From assembly GCA_038380435.1 (NCBI GenBank), contig JAWZYU010000028.1, forward strand, positions 42,095,095-42,159,094: DNA of 64,000 nucleotides. The letters run 5' to 3'. Origin of the DNA: Ryuthela nishihirai (taxonomy: Eukaryota; Arthropoda; Arachnida; Araneae; Heptathelidae). The translations under genes and the position numbers were made by a program. Under the pieces are notes generated by a model, which was given only the letters and a program-made list of their open reading frames with translations, did no database searches and was not told where the DNA came from. Positions 45,194 to 56,274 of this stretch are shown here, piece after piece; position 1 is the stretch's first letter; every line of letters starts with the position of its first letter.

Positions 45194-45577
45194 GGGGCGG
45201 GGGTGGCTCAGTTGGTAGCGCGCCAGGCTCGTAATCTGTAGTTCGCAGGTTCGAGTCCCAGCTGGGTCAGCGTTGAGATTTATCTCCGAAAATTCCCCGC
45301 CCTGCCCACGGTCAGTAGGGGACACCGATGGACTTGGAAAGACCGCCGTCCGTCAGATGGGACGTTAAGCTGTGGCCCCGTGTGCGGGAGAGCCATACCA
45401 TATGCACGTTAAAGAGTAAAAAACACACTGGATAGCCTTGACGGAGGCTACCATCTGTCTCCCATCTGTTAAAATGGGTACCCTCACGCAACCTTTTCTG
45501 AGCCTTCGGGGTCCACGTGACCTGGCCATTTAGCCCATGGTGTGCAAAAAAGTGCCGCTCAGAGGTAAAACAACCCA
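45194..45577 (+). mobile_element. SINE-A, full length, with target-site duplication
   Basis: Perfect 12-bp duplication actattgtaaat at 45182-45193 and 45578-45589. A short insertion (gtaaaaaac) follows ttaaag near 45415. Confidence 0.94.
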
Positions 45578-45589
45578 ACTATTGTAAAT

Positions 45590-46204
45590 ATCATTACTGC
45601 GTGCATTAATATAAAATATTATAGGCCAATGTTATTGGTTTACTCTACCACAACTTATTTAATTTGACTTCATCGCATTTCTTATTAATGCAATATTTTA
45701 CTTTGATTAGAAGAACCAATGGAAATGCAGTGTATTCGTTTTAATGTATTTAAAGGAATTGCAGCTTCATTTACTCTGGTCCTTTCTGCTTTCCAACAGT
45801 ATTGCCGTGAAATTCACTTTAAACTCCCCGATATTTGTATTAATGCAGTTGGCTTTGCATTTCCTTTCAACAGCCATTGGGATGAAATGCAATTCATTCT
45901 CATGCCCAAAGTTACATTTCAATGCCGATGTTTCATTTCGGCTTACACGATTCCATTGTCATTATTAACGACGGAATAGTGTAAGCCAAAGCCTTTGACT
46001 AATCTTGCTGCTAAGCTTCTGAATAGAGAGCTATTGTTAAAAGATTTTTCTACAGCAATTTATACTTAGAATGAATCATTACTGAGGAATTTAGTAATGA
46101 TGCTATTTATGAAGTTTTTATTTCCCATCTTTAGCACCTTCTGACAATGGAAATTGGAATGAATGATTGGTTGGAAAAACGCAAAAAATAATATTTTATC
46201 AGTA
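45590..46204. other. No recognised feature
   Basis: An 86-codon + frame at 45719-45979 has no recognisable domain and no good splice context. Confidence 0.4.
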
Positions 46205-46668
46205 CAGTCGCTCAAAAAAGTATCCAAACACTACGGTCGATTACAGAATTCGAAAAAAATATCGTTGGCAGATATTTTTTCTGAATTCTGTAATCAACCA
46301 TAGTGTTCGGATACTTTTTTTAGCGACTATAGGTGGTCATATTATTTTGATACTAGATCGTGTGGGCTCACTCACGGAAATATTGAGCGTGTGCAGTTAC
46401 CGTTCACAGCAAACTGGAGCGTGTGCATTAACTGCACACGCTGCAGTAACTGCACACGCTCCAGTTTGCTGTGAACGGTAACTGCACGCGTTGTTTCAAA
46501 AACTGGAGCGTGTACAGTTGCTGTACACGCTCCAGATATTTTTTCTGAATTCTGCAATCATGTGACACGAAGGTTGCCAGATCACTAATTTCTAAAAAAA
46601 TCGTTGCCAGATATTTTTTCTGAATTCTGTAATCAACCGTAGTGTTCCGATACTTTTTTGAGCGACTG
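46205..46668. mobile_element. Composite CAGTCGCTC-MITE
   Basis: TA-flanked. A short hairpin unit, the ggtggtcat module at about 46331 with an expanded gcgtgtgcag palindrome region, then the second outer arm ending gagcgactg. Confidence 0.88.
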
Positions 46669-46669
46669 T

Positions 46670-47339
46670 ACCTATAAAACAAAACAAATCATTATTTTAT
46701 CTCCTGAAGCTAAAATATTAAATCCCTTTCCTTGGTGGTTGGGGGGGGGGGCTAAATCAGATGTCAGTGTAAACCTCTTAACCATTCACATTTTAGCAGC
46801 GAAATGTTAAATTTATAACATAAAAAGGTCGTTTGTAATATTCAGATAAAATTGTCCCGTTTTCAGTCACAGTTTTTTCAATAAATGCATATTTTAGAAG
46901 TTATAGAACTTCGAAAATTCCCCAATATTCTCTCAGCCTCCGGGACCTCATTGACATAAGAGGAAATTCTCTAATTTTTTGGTAGGAGAGTGTACCATGT
47001 TCATCTTTTGCAAATGATCTTTTTACCTTTTCTGGTCCATTTCAATATGTTACATGTCAGTGTATTATTCAGCAGAAGAAGAATTAAAATTTAATTACTC
47101 TTATTTAGAATAAATCTGCCCATTTTATATCAACAATTTAGATAAACGCATACCCCAGTTTGTGTAGTTTGGATAGCGTTGCTGGCTAGGAAACATTTTC
47201 CATTTGTGTCATAAAATTCGATACTTCGGAAGGACTAATTAGCGACGTGGATTTATACAATAGTGTACAGTTATTAGGTTCGTGATACGTTTTCCATTTT
47301 AACTGCATCCAGTAACTCTATCTTATCATTACATTTTTG
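46670..47339. other. No recognised feature
   Basis: AT-rich with a G-run at about 46740; shares a few blocks with the fold-back repeat family near 46860-46970. Confidence 0.45.
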
Positions 47340-48128
47340 GAATTGGAATGAATTCGAAAATGAAATGGAATAAACATATTGATTGGATGTGTTCATCCCT
47401 ACGATTTGTAGCATTTAAAATTAGGAAACTTAACATGTTTGTTGATACACAGATAACTATTTTAGTATATAAAGCACTTTTTGAATCTATAATTAGGTAT
47501 GGGATAACAGTTTATGGAACAGTCTATAAGACAGAATTAAATAAAATTAAAAGAATACAATTTAGTCTGCTAAAAGGATTGTGTAATACAGAAGTTAGAT
47601 ATTCCCTTACAACGAAAGATGATATATTCAGTTTGTTCAAAATTTTACCTATTGAAAATTTATATGTGTTTGTTTCTGTTATCAATAACTTCTTTGATGA
47701 TACCTATAAGCAAAATATTTGCCACAATAAGTTTACTAGAAAAAAGGCTATGGGTTTTTTGAAACAACCAAAATTTTATAATAATTACGGACGAAATTCC
47801 AAAGAATATCAAATTCCCTACCTATTTAACTTGCTTCCTAGTGAAATAGTTAACTTAAAAAAAATTTGTGATGTTAAAGATAAATTATTTCAGGGGTTGA
47901 TGAAAAAGTGATGTTTTTATTTGGAAACTTTCATCATTTTGTCGGTTTTTACTTTTTCATTTATTCTCTTTTTTTTCTCTCTTTCATTTTATGTACTACT
48001 GATGTAATCTAGATCATATCTGTAAAATCATATATGTACATTCCCGCTGATAAGCTTCGGCTTAGTGGGATTTTTTTATGTAATATAATTATAGATAATA
48101 CTTATTGAAAATAAATTTGAATTTGAAA
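47340..48128 (+). mobile_element. Jockey/CR1-like LINE, strongly 5'-truncated (second copy)
   Basis: Starts within the coding region and runs through the stop at 47909-47911, the 3' UTR (cccgctgataagcttcggct) and a TTTGAA-type tail ending about 48126. The 187-codon frame is intact and matches the C-terminal part of the element at 21939-23308 at over 90%. It reads through the position where that copy is frameshifted. Confidence 0.93.
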
Positions 48129-48202
48129 CAGCAATGTATGACGAATGAATTAACAATGAGTAATATTTCACTTTTCTTTTCGGCTAGTTTCCAAAAACAA
48201 AA

Positions 48203-48578
48203 CGGGGGTGGCTCAGTCGTTAGCGTGCCAGGCTGGTAATCTGCAGTTCCCAGGTTCGAGTCCCAGCTGGATCAACGTTGAGACTTATCTCTGCAAACTC
48301 CCCGCCCTGTCCACGGTCAGTAGGGGACACCGATGGACTTGGAAATGCCGCCGTCCCGCGGATGGGACGTTAAGCCGTGGTCCCGTGTGCGGGAGAGCCA
48401 TATCCTGTGCACGTTACAGAACACGCTGGATGGCCTTGACGGGAGGCTACCATCTGTCTCCCAACAGTTGTTCCAGTGGGTCCCCTCCCCCAACCTTCTC
48501 TGAGCCTTCGGGGTCCATGTGACCTGGCCACTTAGCCATGGTGTGCAAAAAAGTGCCGCTCAGTGGTAAAACAACCCA
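48203..48578 (+). mobile_element. SINE-A, full length
   Basis: Head ggtggctcagtcgttagcgt, B box ggttcgagtcc, tail acaacccaaccca. Confidence 0.93.
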
Positions 48579-49013
48579 ACCCAAAAAGAAAACGTGGTAT
48601 TGGTTTCACTACTGTCTGTTGACATTGCGCTTTTCTTTAGAGATGAACGAAAACTATTTTTAGAATCTCTCAGTTGCTTTAATAGCGTCCTCTAACGGTG
48701 GAAAAGTTTATCAAAATGCCCAAATATTTTGACGAATATTGCAAACGATCTATCCAGGCCCGATTTACAAAAAATTCGAAGGAGAGACTAAGGAACTTGA
48801 TTTCCAGTTCAGTATAACATTTACTCCACCGTTTTACATGTCTTTAAAAAAAACTCTTTAAAAATACATGAAATATGTATAGATAAGCTTGGTAATTTTG
48901 CCTCTATCACGCTTACTAGCATTTTGAAAGAGCTGGTTTTGATAATGATGGCTGGTCCTTGCTATGTCAGCTTTGAAATTTATCTTCTAACCATCATCTG
49001 CCCTAGGTCAGAG
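48579..49013. other. No feature seen
   Basis: AT-rich, no gene or repeat recognised. Confidence 0.5.
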
Positions 49014-49360
49014 ATGGGCGGGTATGCTCAGTCGGTATCGCGCCAGGCTCGTAATTTGCAGTTCGAGCCACAGCAGGGCTAGCGTTGAGAATTATATCCC
49101 CAAACCTCCCTGCCCATGGTCAGTAGGGGACACCGATAGGCTTGGAACGGCCGTAGTATGGGACTTTAAGCCGTGGCGCCGTGTGCGGGAGAGCCATACC
49201 CGATGCACGTTAGAGAACACGCTGGATGGCTTTGACGGGACACAGCTGTTCCAGTGGGTCTCCTCCCCCAATCTTCTCTGAGCCTCCGGGGCCTCGTGAC
49301 CTAGCCATTTAGCCCATTGTGTGCAAAAAAGTGCCGCTCAGGGGTAAAACAACCCAAACC
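49014..49360 (+). mobile_element. SINE-A, diverged
   Basis: Head with a gap in the B box and several short deletions in the body; tail aaaacaacccaaacc. Confidence 0.85.
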
Positions 49361-49419
49361 TAGGTCATGTACTTTGAAAGGTCTCATCCGTCAAGCCGTA
49401 GTATGATATTCAGGAGAAA

Positions 49420-49570
49420 AAGTGAAGGTTAAAGAACACACTGAATGGCCTTGATGGAAGTCTTCCATCTTTCTTCTAAGAGCTCTGTAATGGGTCTCCC
49501 AATCTTCTCTGTGCGCTTGAGGTTCTTGTGACCTGGCCCGTGTGGGCATAAAAGAGCCGCTCAGAAAAAA
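49420..49570 (+). mobile_element. SINE-A tail-side fragment
   Basis: Begins at gttaaagaacacactgaatg and ends gagccgctcagaaaa. A C-run and (AC)n follow at 49595-49630. Confidence 0.75.
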
Positions 49571-49599
49571 AAACCCTAGCACCCCCTAGCTCACCCCCC

Positions 49600-49630
<31 letters not shown>

Positions 49631-49889
49631 CGGCCCAGGATCTATTCATTCCAGAAATTTGGTTTTTTGGTGGAGGAGTGTGAGAATCAAGAGCAGGCAT
49701 GTCAAACACGCGGCCCGCCGGGAACTATTCTGCGGCCCGCCAAGATTGATAACCAATACGTTTATTTAACTTTTGACAACACTGGATTCTTTAATTAAAA
49801 TTATAAGTACGTACACGGTACATGAATTAAATAAACGTATTTCAGAAAACATTTCCATTTATATATAAGGGAAACTATTGCGCATAAAT

Positions 49890-50005
49890 GTATATGTCGG
49901 AGCCCGATCGTAGAATTGCTCATATCATGAAATGCCCGATCATTTCATGAAATAGTGGCATTTCATGATATGAGCAATTCTACGATCGGGCTCCGACATG
50001 TATAC
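49890..50005. repeat. Near-perfect hairpin inside the hAT element
   Basis: 49890-49936 pairs with 49957-50005 over about 47 bases (tatgtcggagcccgatcgta and its partner) around a 20-base loop. Probably a small separate MITE. Confidence 0.88.
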
Positions 50006-50187
50006 ACATGTCTCGAGGTCATTCAAATGTACGTACTTTGCGCATGGCAATGAGTCACGAAATGCCAGTAGAGTCGGAAGCTATTCGTTAGCAGTCAGTG
50101 AACGAATACTGCGTTCTAGTCTAGTTTGCACAGAACAATTTTCATCTGGTTTTTTTTGTTTTGCGGCCCGCGATTTAATATCTAATA

Positions 50188-50521
50188 CAGTTGACCTTCG
50201 TTATAGCGCTGCTCGCTATACCGCGCACTCGGTTATAGCGCGGGCGATGTTCGTGATAAGTTCAAACATGTTTATACAGGTCCGTGCGGCGTTAGTGAGG
50301 ATCGCATTTTATTGTTACTGCGTATTGAGTAATTGTGTATGTATTGAGTTCCTGCATGTATTTTGAATAGTGTTTAATTATTGTATGCATGATGAGTAAA
50401 AGAAAAGCTTACAGTGTGAAATTTATTGTGTCGCCACCGCGCCGCTCGGTATAACGCGGTTCACCTTATAACGCGGGTGTTGTTTCCCGCCCGACATGCG
50501 CGTTATATCGGGGGTCCACTG
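50188..50521. mobile_element. Pogo/Tigger-like MITE nested in the hAT element
   Basis: TA on both sides (50186-50187, 50522-50523). Termini cagttgaccttcgttatagc and its partner cgcgttatatcgggggtcca pair with a few mismatches. Length 334; no coding. Confidence 0.85.
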
Positions 50522-50954
50522 TACTTAATATGGCCCTCGGTGGTTAACGAGTTTGACATGTCTGATCAAGATGTTTGCACTGACAACAAAGATTTGCTTT
50601 CTTCATCCGAGAGTAGGAAGGAACCAGAATTTGGTTTTGGGAGGGGGGAAGTGGGTAGGAGAGAGACAAAGACTTGAATAGGGTTTCACCAATTACTAAA
50701 ATATTCCACCGGATAGGAAAGATGCAAAGAATATTCTGTATGCAATAAAATTGCTTAGTTATTCATTTTTTAAATCCATTTTTTATTTCTTCTATTTTTA
50801 GGCATGCAATATTAGACTAAAATTATTGCAAAGATAAGTGTTCTGGATTTCAAAGCAAGTTGACAAGTTCGAGAGTTCGTATAATATTTCAGTGGGTAAG
50901 GGGGGGTCATAACTCTAGCCTCCCCCAAGATACCTCGTTTGCTCGAGGAGGTTG

Positions 50955-51340
50955 GGGGCGGGGGTGGCTCAGTCGGAAGCGCGCCAGGCTCGTAATCTGT
51001 AGTTCCCATGTTCGAGTCCCAGCTGGGTCAGCGTTGAGATTTATCTCCGCAAAATTCCCCGCCCTGCCCACGGTCAGTAGGGGACACCGATGGGCTTGGA
51101 AAGGCCGCCGTCCGTCGGATGGGACGTTAAGCCGTGGCCCCGTGTGCGGGAGATCCATACCCTGTGCACGTTAAAGAACACGCTGGATGGCCTTGACGGG
51201 AGGCTACCATCTATCTCTCAACAGCTGTTCCAGTGGTCCCCTTCCCCAATCTTCTCTGAGCCTACGGGGTCCATGTGACCTGGCCATTTAGCCCATGGTG
51301 TACAAAAAAGTGCCGCTCAGAGGTAAAACAACCAACCCAA
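50955..51340 (+). mobile_element. SINE-A, full-length reference copy
   Basis: Best copy for describing the family. The 5' end is a tRNA-like head of about 72 bases: A box tggctcagtcgg, B box ttcgagtccc (first bases gtgttc in this copy, ggttc in others). Anticodon-loop-like ctcgtaa with flanking cagg/tctg points to a tRNA-Thr(CGT) origin. A tRNA-unrelated body of about 300 bases follows, with gagatttatctccgc, gtccgtcggatgggacgtta and ctcccccaaccttctc-type blocks. The tail is aaaacaacccaaccc. Perfect 13-bp duplication ctcgaggaggttg at 50942-50954 and 51341-51353. Such elements are transcribed by RNA polymerase III and moved by a partner LINE. Neither LINE type in this window shares the SINE-A tail. 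Confidence 0.95.
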
Positions 51341-51354
51341 CTCGAGGAGGTTGG

Positions 51355-51646
51355 TGCTAAAACGCAACTTTTTTAAATAATGAATAAAAAATTCCATTTC
51401 TTTCTGTATAGTTACTAATGAAATATCATTATTTTAATTTTTTCACTTTCCCATTAGTTGGAATTTCCACTATTAGAGAATGCAAGAACAGAAAATCGTA
51501 AGCACTTTATTGTCTTTGAAAACGATCATCCGACATTCGGCAGAAGCGATATGATAATTTTTCTTAAGAGTGTTTCGAGTCTTCTTCATCAACCTCATCT
51601 TGCAGCGATGTATTTCACTCTCACATTTCTATTTCTTTTCCTCAAG
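51355..51646. other. Intronic sequence before the exon at 51647
   Basis: AT-rich. A short frame at 51458-51560 is open but is not needed: the exons ending at 42530 and starting at 51647 join directly in the laminin G pattern. Confidence 0.5.
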
Positions 51647-51791
51647 GTATTACGATGGAGAGGAAACGGAAGTTCTCCGAACTAATCAGCCAGTAACTCT
51701 AAATTCGTGGAACAGAGCAATCGTTTACATGGATGCATGGGACATCTGGATACAGCTTAACGGAGGGACTCATTCCGAAAGAAAATCAAAG
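51647..51791 (+). CDS. Exon of the same gene: continuation of the laminin G domain
   Basis: Acceptor tcctcaag (AG 51645-51646), donor GTGAAA (51792-51797, weaker than consensus). Enters in phase 2, matching the exon ending at 42530, and leaves in phase 0. Encodes YYDGEETEVLRTNQPVTLNS then WNRAIVYMDAWDIWIQLNGG. Together with the previous exon this gives the usual F-R-Y-D..G...LRS/T..P..L..W...V laminin G pattern. The rest of the domain must lie beyond a further intron of more than 12 kb, outside the window. Confidence 0.9.
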
Positions 51792-51797
51792 GTGAAA

Positions 51798-52114
51798 AGA
51801 TTTCTTTAATTTTTCGATACCATTGTCATTGAAATCTTAGCAGTAATTTGCAAAAAATATTTTTAGCGTGTTTGTTGTTAATTAGGTACTGCGGCGTTTC
51901 GTTGCAGTCTTTCAAACAAGCACAATAATTTTATTTTGGACTCTTCGAAATCATTCACAAATTCAAAAACACCTTTACATCTTTTGTCTCATTTCATTCC
52001 AGCTGATAGACATCCAGTCAAAGCGTATAATAAAATCAGCACTTTTTTTTTATTTTAGAACGGACTGAAATGGATGTCACAAGTATCCCAGTTCTTGGGA
52101 GAAAGTTAGGGTTA
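51798..52114. other. No feature seen (intron)
   Basis: AT-rich sequence following the donor at 51792. Confidence 0.5.
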
Positions 52115-52235
52115 TTGTGTTGTTTTTCTTCTGAGCTGTACTTTTATGCACACCCGGGTAAGGTCACAAGGACCTCAAAGGCCCAGAGAATGAGACTCAC
52201 TAGAGAGCTCCTTTGATGAAAGCCTTCTATCACGG
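52115..52235 (-). mobile_element. SINE-A tail-side fragment, diverged
   Basis: Reverse tail ttgtgttgtttttcttctga and part of the body up to gagaatgagactcac. Confidence 0.65.
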
Positions 52236-52259
52236 TCATTCAAGTATTTCAATGTTTGT

Positions 52260-52468
52260 CAGACTCCTTTCCTCCTAATTAACTTCACTCTAGAGCATTG
52301 TTTATCAGATTTTTCTCCTAGTTCAGCAGTAGTTTTCCAATGTTTTCCACTTATTTAATGTCAGTCTAGAGCAGATCACACATTTTTATTAATAGAGATT
52401 AATGAGCGTTTCTCACATTTCACACTTTTTTTCATTAATAGAGAATAAGGTGCGTTTCTCACACTTTT
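52260..52468. repeat. Degenerate minisatellite, left part
   Basis: Units of about 45-70 bases with ctctagagca, gtttatcagatttttctcct and taatgagcgtttctcaca blocks. The same motifs resume at 56282-56470 and 56699-56877, showing one array was split by later insertions. Confidence 0.75.
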
Positions 52469-52672
52469 TCATTAAAATAAATAAATAAATAAATACCCCC
52501 TCAAGCAGCTGCTTGCCACAGAGGTCTGACAGGAGCTTGTCAGTTTATATGCCACAGTAGAAGATCTGAGAGGATGGCAGGACCTCAACAGAAAACAACA
52601 CGAACATCCATGCCTTACCCAGCTCCCTTAGGTCAGTAGCCAAGCGCGCTAACCACTCGGCCATGGGACGGC
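52469..52672 (-). mobile_element. SINE-B copy
   Basis: (AAAT)n tail at left, ccccctcaagcagctgcttg, head cggccatgggacggct at right. A short deletion removes part of the B box. Its target duplication ctttttcattaa (52457-52468) is found again at 56277-56288, beyond the RTE element. Confidence 0.92.
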
Positions 52673-52683
52673 TCTTTTTCATT

Positions 52684-55600
52684 CATCATCATCATCATCC
52701 TCCTCAAGCAGCCATGGGCTACGGAGGTCCAACCAGACCGTGCAATTTAGTTCTCCAAGCAAGTCTATCCTGAGCTACATCTACTGCATCTGGCCACTGC
52801 ACACCAATTCTAACAAGGTCCTGTTTGACATTGTCTGCCCACCGCATCCTAGGTCTCCCCTTCTTTCTGAGGCCTTTAGGCACACTGTTCATAACCCTAT
52901 TCGCCAATCTATAATTATTCATACGGGCAACATGGCCAAACCAACGGAGTCTCTCTCTGCACAATATACTGCTTAAAGGAGGTTGCAAACTCCTTTTCCT
53001 AATCTCATCATTAGTTACAAAGTTGAACCACCTAATGCCCAAGATACTGCGTAAGCATCTGGAATCAAAAGCATCTAGTTTCCTGTTATCTTGTTTACAA
53101 AGTGTCCAAGTTTCACTACCATAACTAACCCTAGAAAGAACCAAACTATTATACAGTCTAATTTTAGTCTTTAGGTGTATACGCCTATTTCTCCACACTC
53201 TCCATAGATTCTTAAAAGTCCCAGCAGCAATCCCTATTCGTCTGTTAATCTCATGCCGCACATCACCATTATCTGTTACATAGCTCCCAAGATAATTAAA
53301 CTGTGACACCTGCTCAAGACTGCAACCATTCAGATTAACTGAATCACAGCCTGCCTGACCAATTTTCATCACTTTAGTTTTCTCTCTGTTTATAACCAAA
53401 CCTACTCTACTACCAGTCTCATCAACGGCTCGAATGAAAGAGTTCATCTCATCAACATCATTTGCCAGAAGGGCTAAATCATCAGCATAATCTAAATCAG
53501 AAATTTTCCTATCTCCAGCCCATTTAAGGCCAAAATCTTTCCCTTGAAGTGAATTTCGCATAACATAATCAATAACCAAGCTAAAGAGAAAAGGAGACAA
53601 AATGCACCCTTGTCGAACACCAGAAGTAATGCTAAACCAATTGCTACAAGCCTTACCAACTCTCACACACGACTCAGTGTTATTATAGAGAGCTTTCATA
53701 ATGTTAACTAACTTGTCTGGTATACCATATGATCTCACAATCAACCACAAATTATGACGATCAACAGAGTCGAAAGCCTTTTTGAAATCAACAAAGCTAG
53801 CAACCAAAGGTTTCTGAAACTCTAAACATTTCTCAAGAATCTGCCTAAGTGAAAATATCTGATCTACACATCCCCTACCACTTCTGAATCCACATTGCTC
53901 ATCACGCAATTGCCTGTCAACCAGATTCTTAATTCTATTAAGCACAATCATGGAAAGAACTTTACCTGGAACAGAGAGTAGGCTGATACCCCTATAGTTA
54001 TCACAAGAACTGCGATCACCTTTTTTGAAAATAGGGATAACAATAGCTCTGGTAAAATCCTTAGGAACCATGCCTTTATCATAAAAGAGATTCAGAATTT
54101 CAGTCATCCAAGTGGTAACCGAAACATTCCCAGCTCTAAGCATTTCCGTAGTAATTTCATCTACCCCTGGGGATTTATGAAGTTTAAGTTTAGAAACAGC
54201 CAAACTAACTTCAGATTGTGTTATAGGGCCAACATTAAAGCCACCAATGCATCTATCATCATTGCAAACAATGGGAGTAGAACTAACTACATTGTTTAGA
54301 ACATCACTGAAATGCTCAGCCCACCTAGCCATGACAGAATCCTCCCCTTCTATAACCTTACCTTGTTTATCCTTCAATCCTTGTATGCCTGTCCGTTTTC
54401 TACCACACAAAACATTAACTATCTGGTACAGCTCTCTGCTGTTGTGCTGTCTAACTGCTTCCTCGGCTTTGTCAGCCAAACCATCAAGCCAAAAATTTTT
54501 ATCAGCAGCTAACTGATCCTTTACAAGTTTATTAAGGTCTCTGTAATGCTTTCTATTAGGACTAGTAGGGTATTGATTAAGGGCATTCCTGCAGTTCTTT
54601 CTTTCCGAAATAAGCTCAAGTGCCTTATCACTCAGATAATTTTGCCTCTTCTGCTCCTTTTTTCCTAAAAGAGTACTGTTAGTGTCCAAAAAAGCCTGTT
54701 TAAAATGATCCCATTCTTCCTCAACTTCAGTAGTAAGCAAACCATGACTGTCATAATGACTAAGTAACCTATCATGGTAAGCTTTGGCTATAACTGGATC
54801 TTTCAGAGCTTCAGTATTAAAAGTAAATTTTTTAACCCTAGCACAACACTTTTTAAGTTTAAGTTGCAACACACTTTTAACAAGGTAATGGTCAGATCCA
54901 ATTTCAGCTCCCCTATATGCCCTGGTATTCCTAACAGAACTAGTCCATTTGCTGTTAATTAATACGTAATCAATCATATTCTTATGCAGCCCATCAGGTG
55001 AAACCCATGTGTACTTATGTATGTCGCGGTGTTTGTAATAAGTGTTAGTTATTCTGAATCCATTGAGTTTACTTACCTGTAGGAGACGTTGCCCATTGCT
55101 ATTGCAGCTACCAATACCAAAAGGGCCTATTACTCCTCCCCAAAGGTCAGAGTCAGTACCAACTTTGGCATTGAAGTCACCAAGAACAAGGGTAATATCT
55201 CCTTTCTTGACAGAATTCAAAATATCCTGAAGTTGTTCATAAAACCTATCCTTCTCATCCTCATCGGCATCCTCAGTGGGGGCATAACATCAGATAACAT
55301 TCAAGTCTTTAACGCTTGTCTGAAATTTAGCTGTAAGAAACCTTTCATTAATGCACTCATATCCTAGAAGAGCATCACTAGCGTGTCTGCTGAGAAGCAG
55401 ACCCACGCCTTGGTGATGCTTTTTGTCGTCCCTCCCTGAAAAGAGAAATTTAAGATTATTTTTAAGAATCTGACCTTTATCTGTCCATCTGGTCTCTTGC
55501 AAGCCGAGAATATCTAAATTATAACGGTGGAATTCTTGTGTGAGGACATCAAGAGAAAAAGCTCTGTGCAGAGTCCTCACATTCCAACTACCTATGGAGA

Positions 55601-56274
55601 GAAAATGGTTAGTGGGATGTTTAAAGAAACTATGTTTATTGAGAGAGGGAATGCCGACAATATCAAACAGCCCCCTAATCGCAGACATGGGGCAAAGACC
55701 CGTTCCCCCACTACTAAAGGCTGAAGCCATCTACACTGGAAGACTTACTCCAATGTAGAATTTGACGATGCCAATAGAAGCAAAGAGTTCAGGTGCCTGC
55801 GATGACTTCTGCTCAGGATTATCCACCAGCTGATAAACATATCCTGTGGATCTATTCACTTGGGGCTGTCAACCCACAAACAAAAAGAAAACACAGCGGA
55901 AGATTTTCCCTCCACAGAAGCCCACCAGTGCAGCAAAATCAGGATCCATAATCAAGCTCAGAGCCATATATCTGTCCAGTCCAGTAGGTTTATATGGTCA
56001 GCACCAGGACCCTGTGTGGTTGACCACTCCTCAGCAGGGTAGAAAAAAAAGAAAAGTAGCCATAGTTGTCCAGATCAGTAGGCCACACTAATCTGGCAGC
56101 CCTCCCCTTCCGTTCACTTCCACAAGAGAGTATCTCTTTTGAAAGTTACTAACGGTCCGCACCACGAGAAGGCGGGGTTGGACATTAGGTGCTAGGCCTG
56201 GCCGGTTCTATGCATCATCACAGGGGATTGGTGCATAGCTCTCCTTCCAGTGACTACCTAGCTACCATTTACGG
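52684..56274 (-). mobile_element. Full-length RTE-type LINE, one stop from an intact ORF
   Basis: 3.59 kb on the minus strand. The 3' end is a (GAT)n tail (catcatcatcatc on the + strand at 52684-52698), as usual for RTE elements. Then comes a very short 3' UTR (stop at 52719), a long ORF (55730-52719) and a 5' leader (55731-56274). An 11-bp target duplication flanks it, so the copy is complete. Inserted in the 5' flank of a SINE-B. Confidence 0.93.
52719..55730 (-). pseudogene. RTE-type endonuclease-reverse transcriptase, one in-frame TGA
   Basis: ATG at 55730-55728 is preceded by an in-frame TAG. The frame runs 1,004 codons to the stop at 52719, broken only by TGA at 55292-55290. Before the stop: endonuclease motifs GSWNVRT (residues 47-53), LQETRW (77-82) and GVGLLLS (108-114). 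After it, counted in the 833-residue part: LGDFNAK (13-19), YTWVSPDG with IDY, and GSDH (108-111), completing an APE-type endonuclease. RT follows: NYRGISLL (408-415), FVDFKKAFDSVD (476-487), GVRQGCILSP (534-543) and YADD (578-581). The C-terminus has RLRWFGHVARM and KGRPRMRWAD blocks typical of RTE/BovB proteins. Almost certainly recently active; the TGA makes this copy non-autonomous. Confidence 0.94.

Larger units (their letters stand above)
49694..50564. mobile_element. hAT-type non-autonomous element with nested insertions
   Basis: Termini caggcatgtcaaac (49694) and gtttgacatgtctg (50551-50564) are inverted repeats with one mismatch. The 8-bp flanks are atcaagag (49686-49693) and atcaagat (50565-50572), 7 of 8. 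The subterminal cgcggcccgc motif occurs at both sides (49709, 50163). No transposase. It contains a 47-base palindrome (49890-50005) and a pogo-like MITE (50188-50521). Confidence 0.9.

Noticed and set aside
51458..51685. Additional laminin G exon
   Set aside because: The flanking exons (ending 42530, starting 51647) already join in phase within the laminin G fold; this frame overlaps the acceptor and shows no domain pattern.
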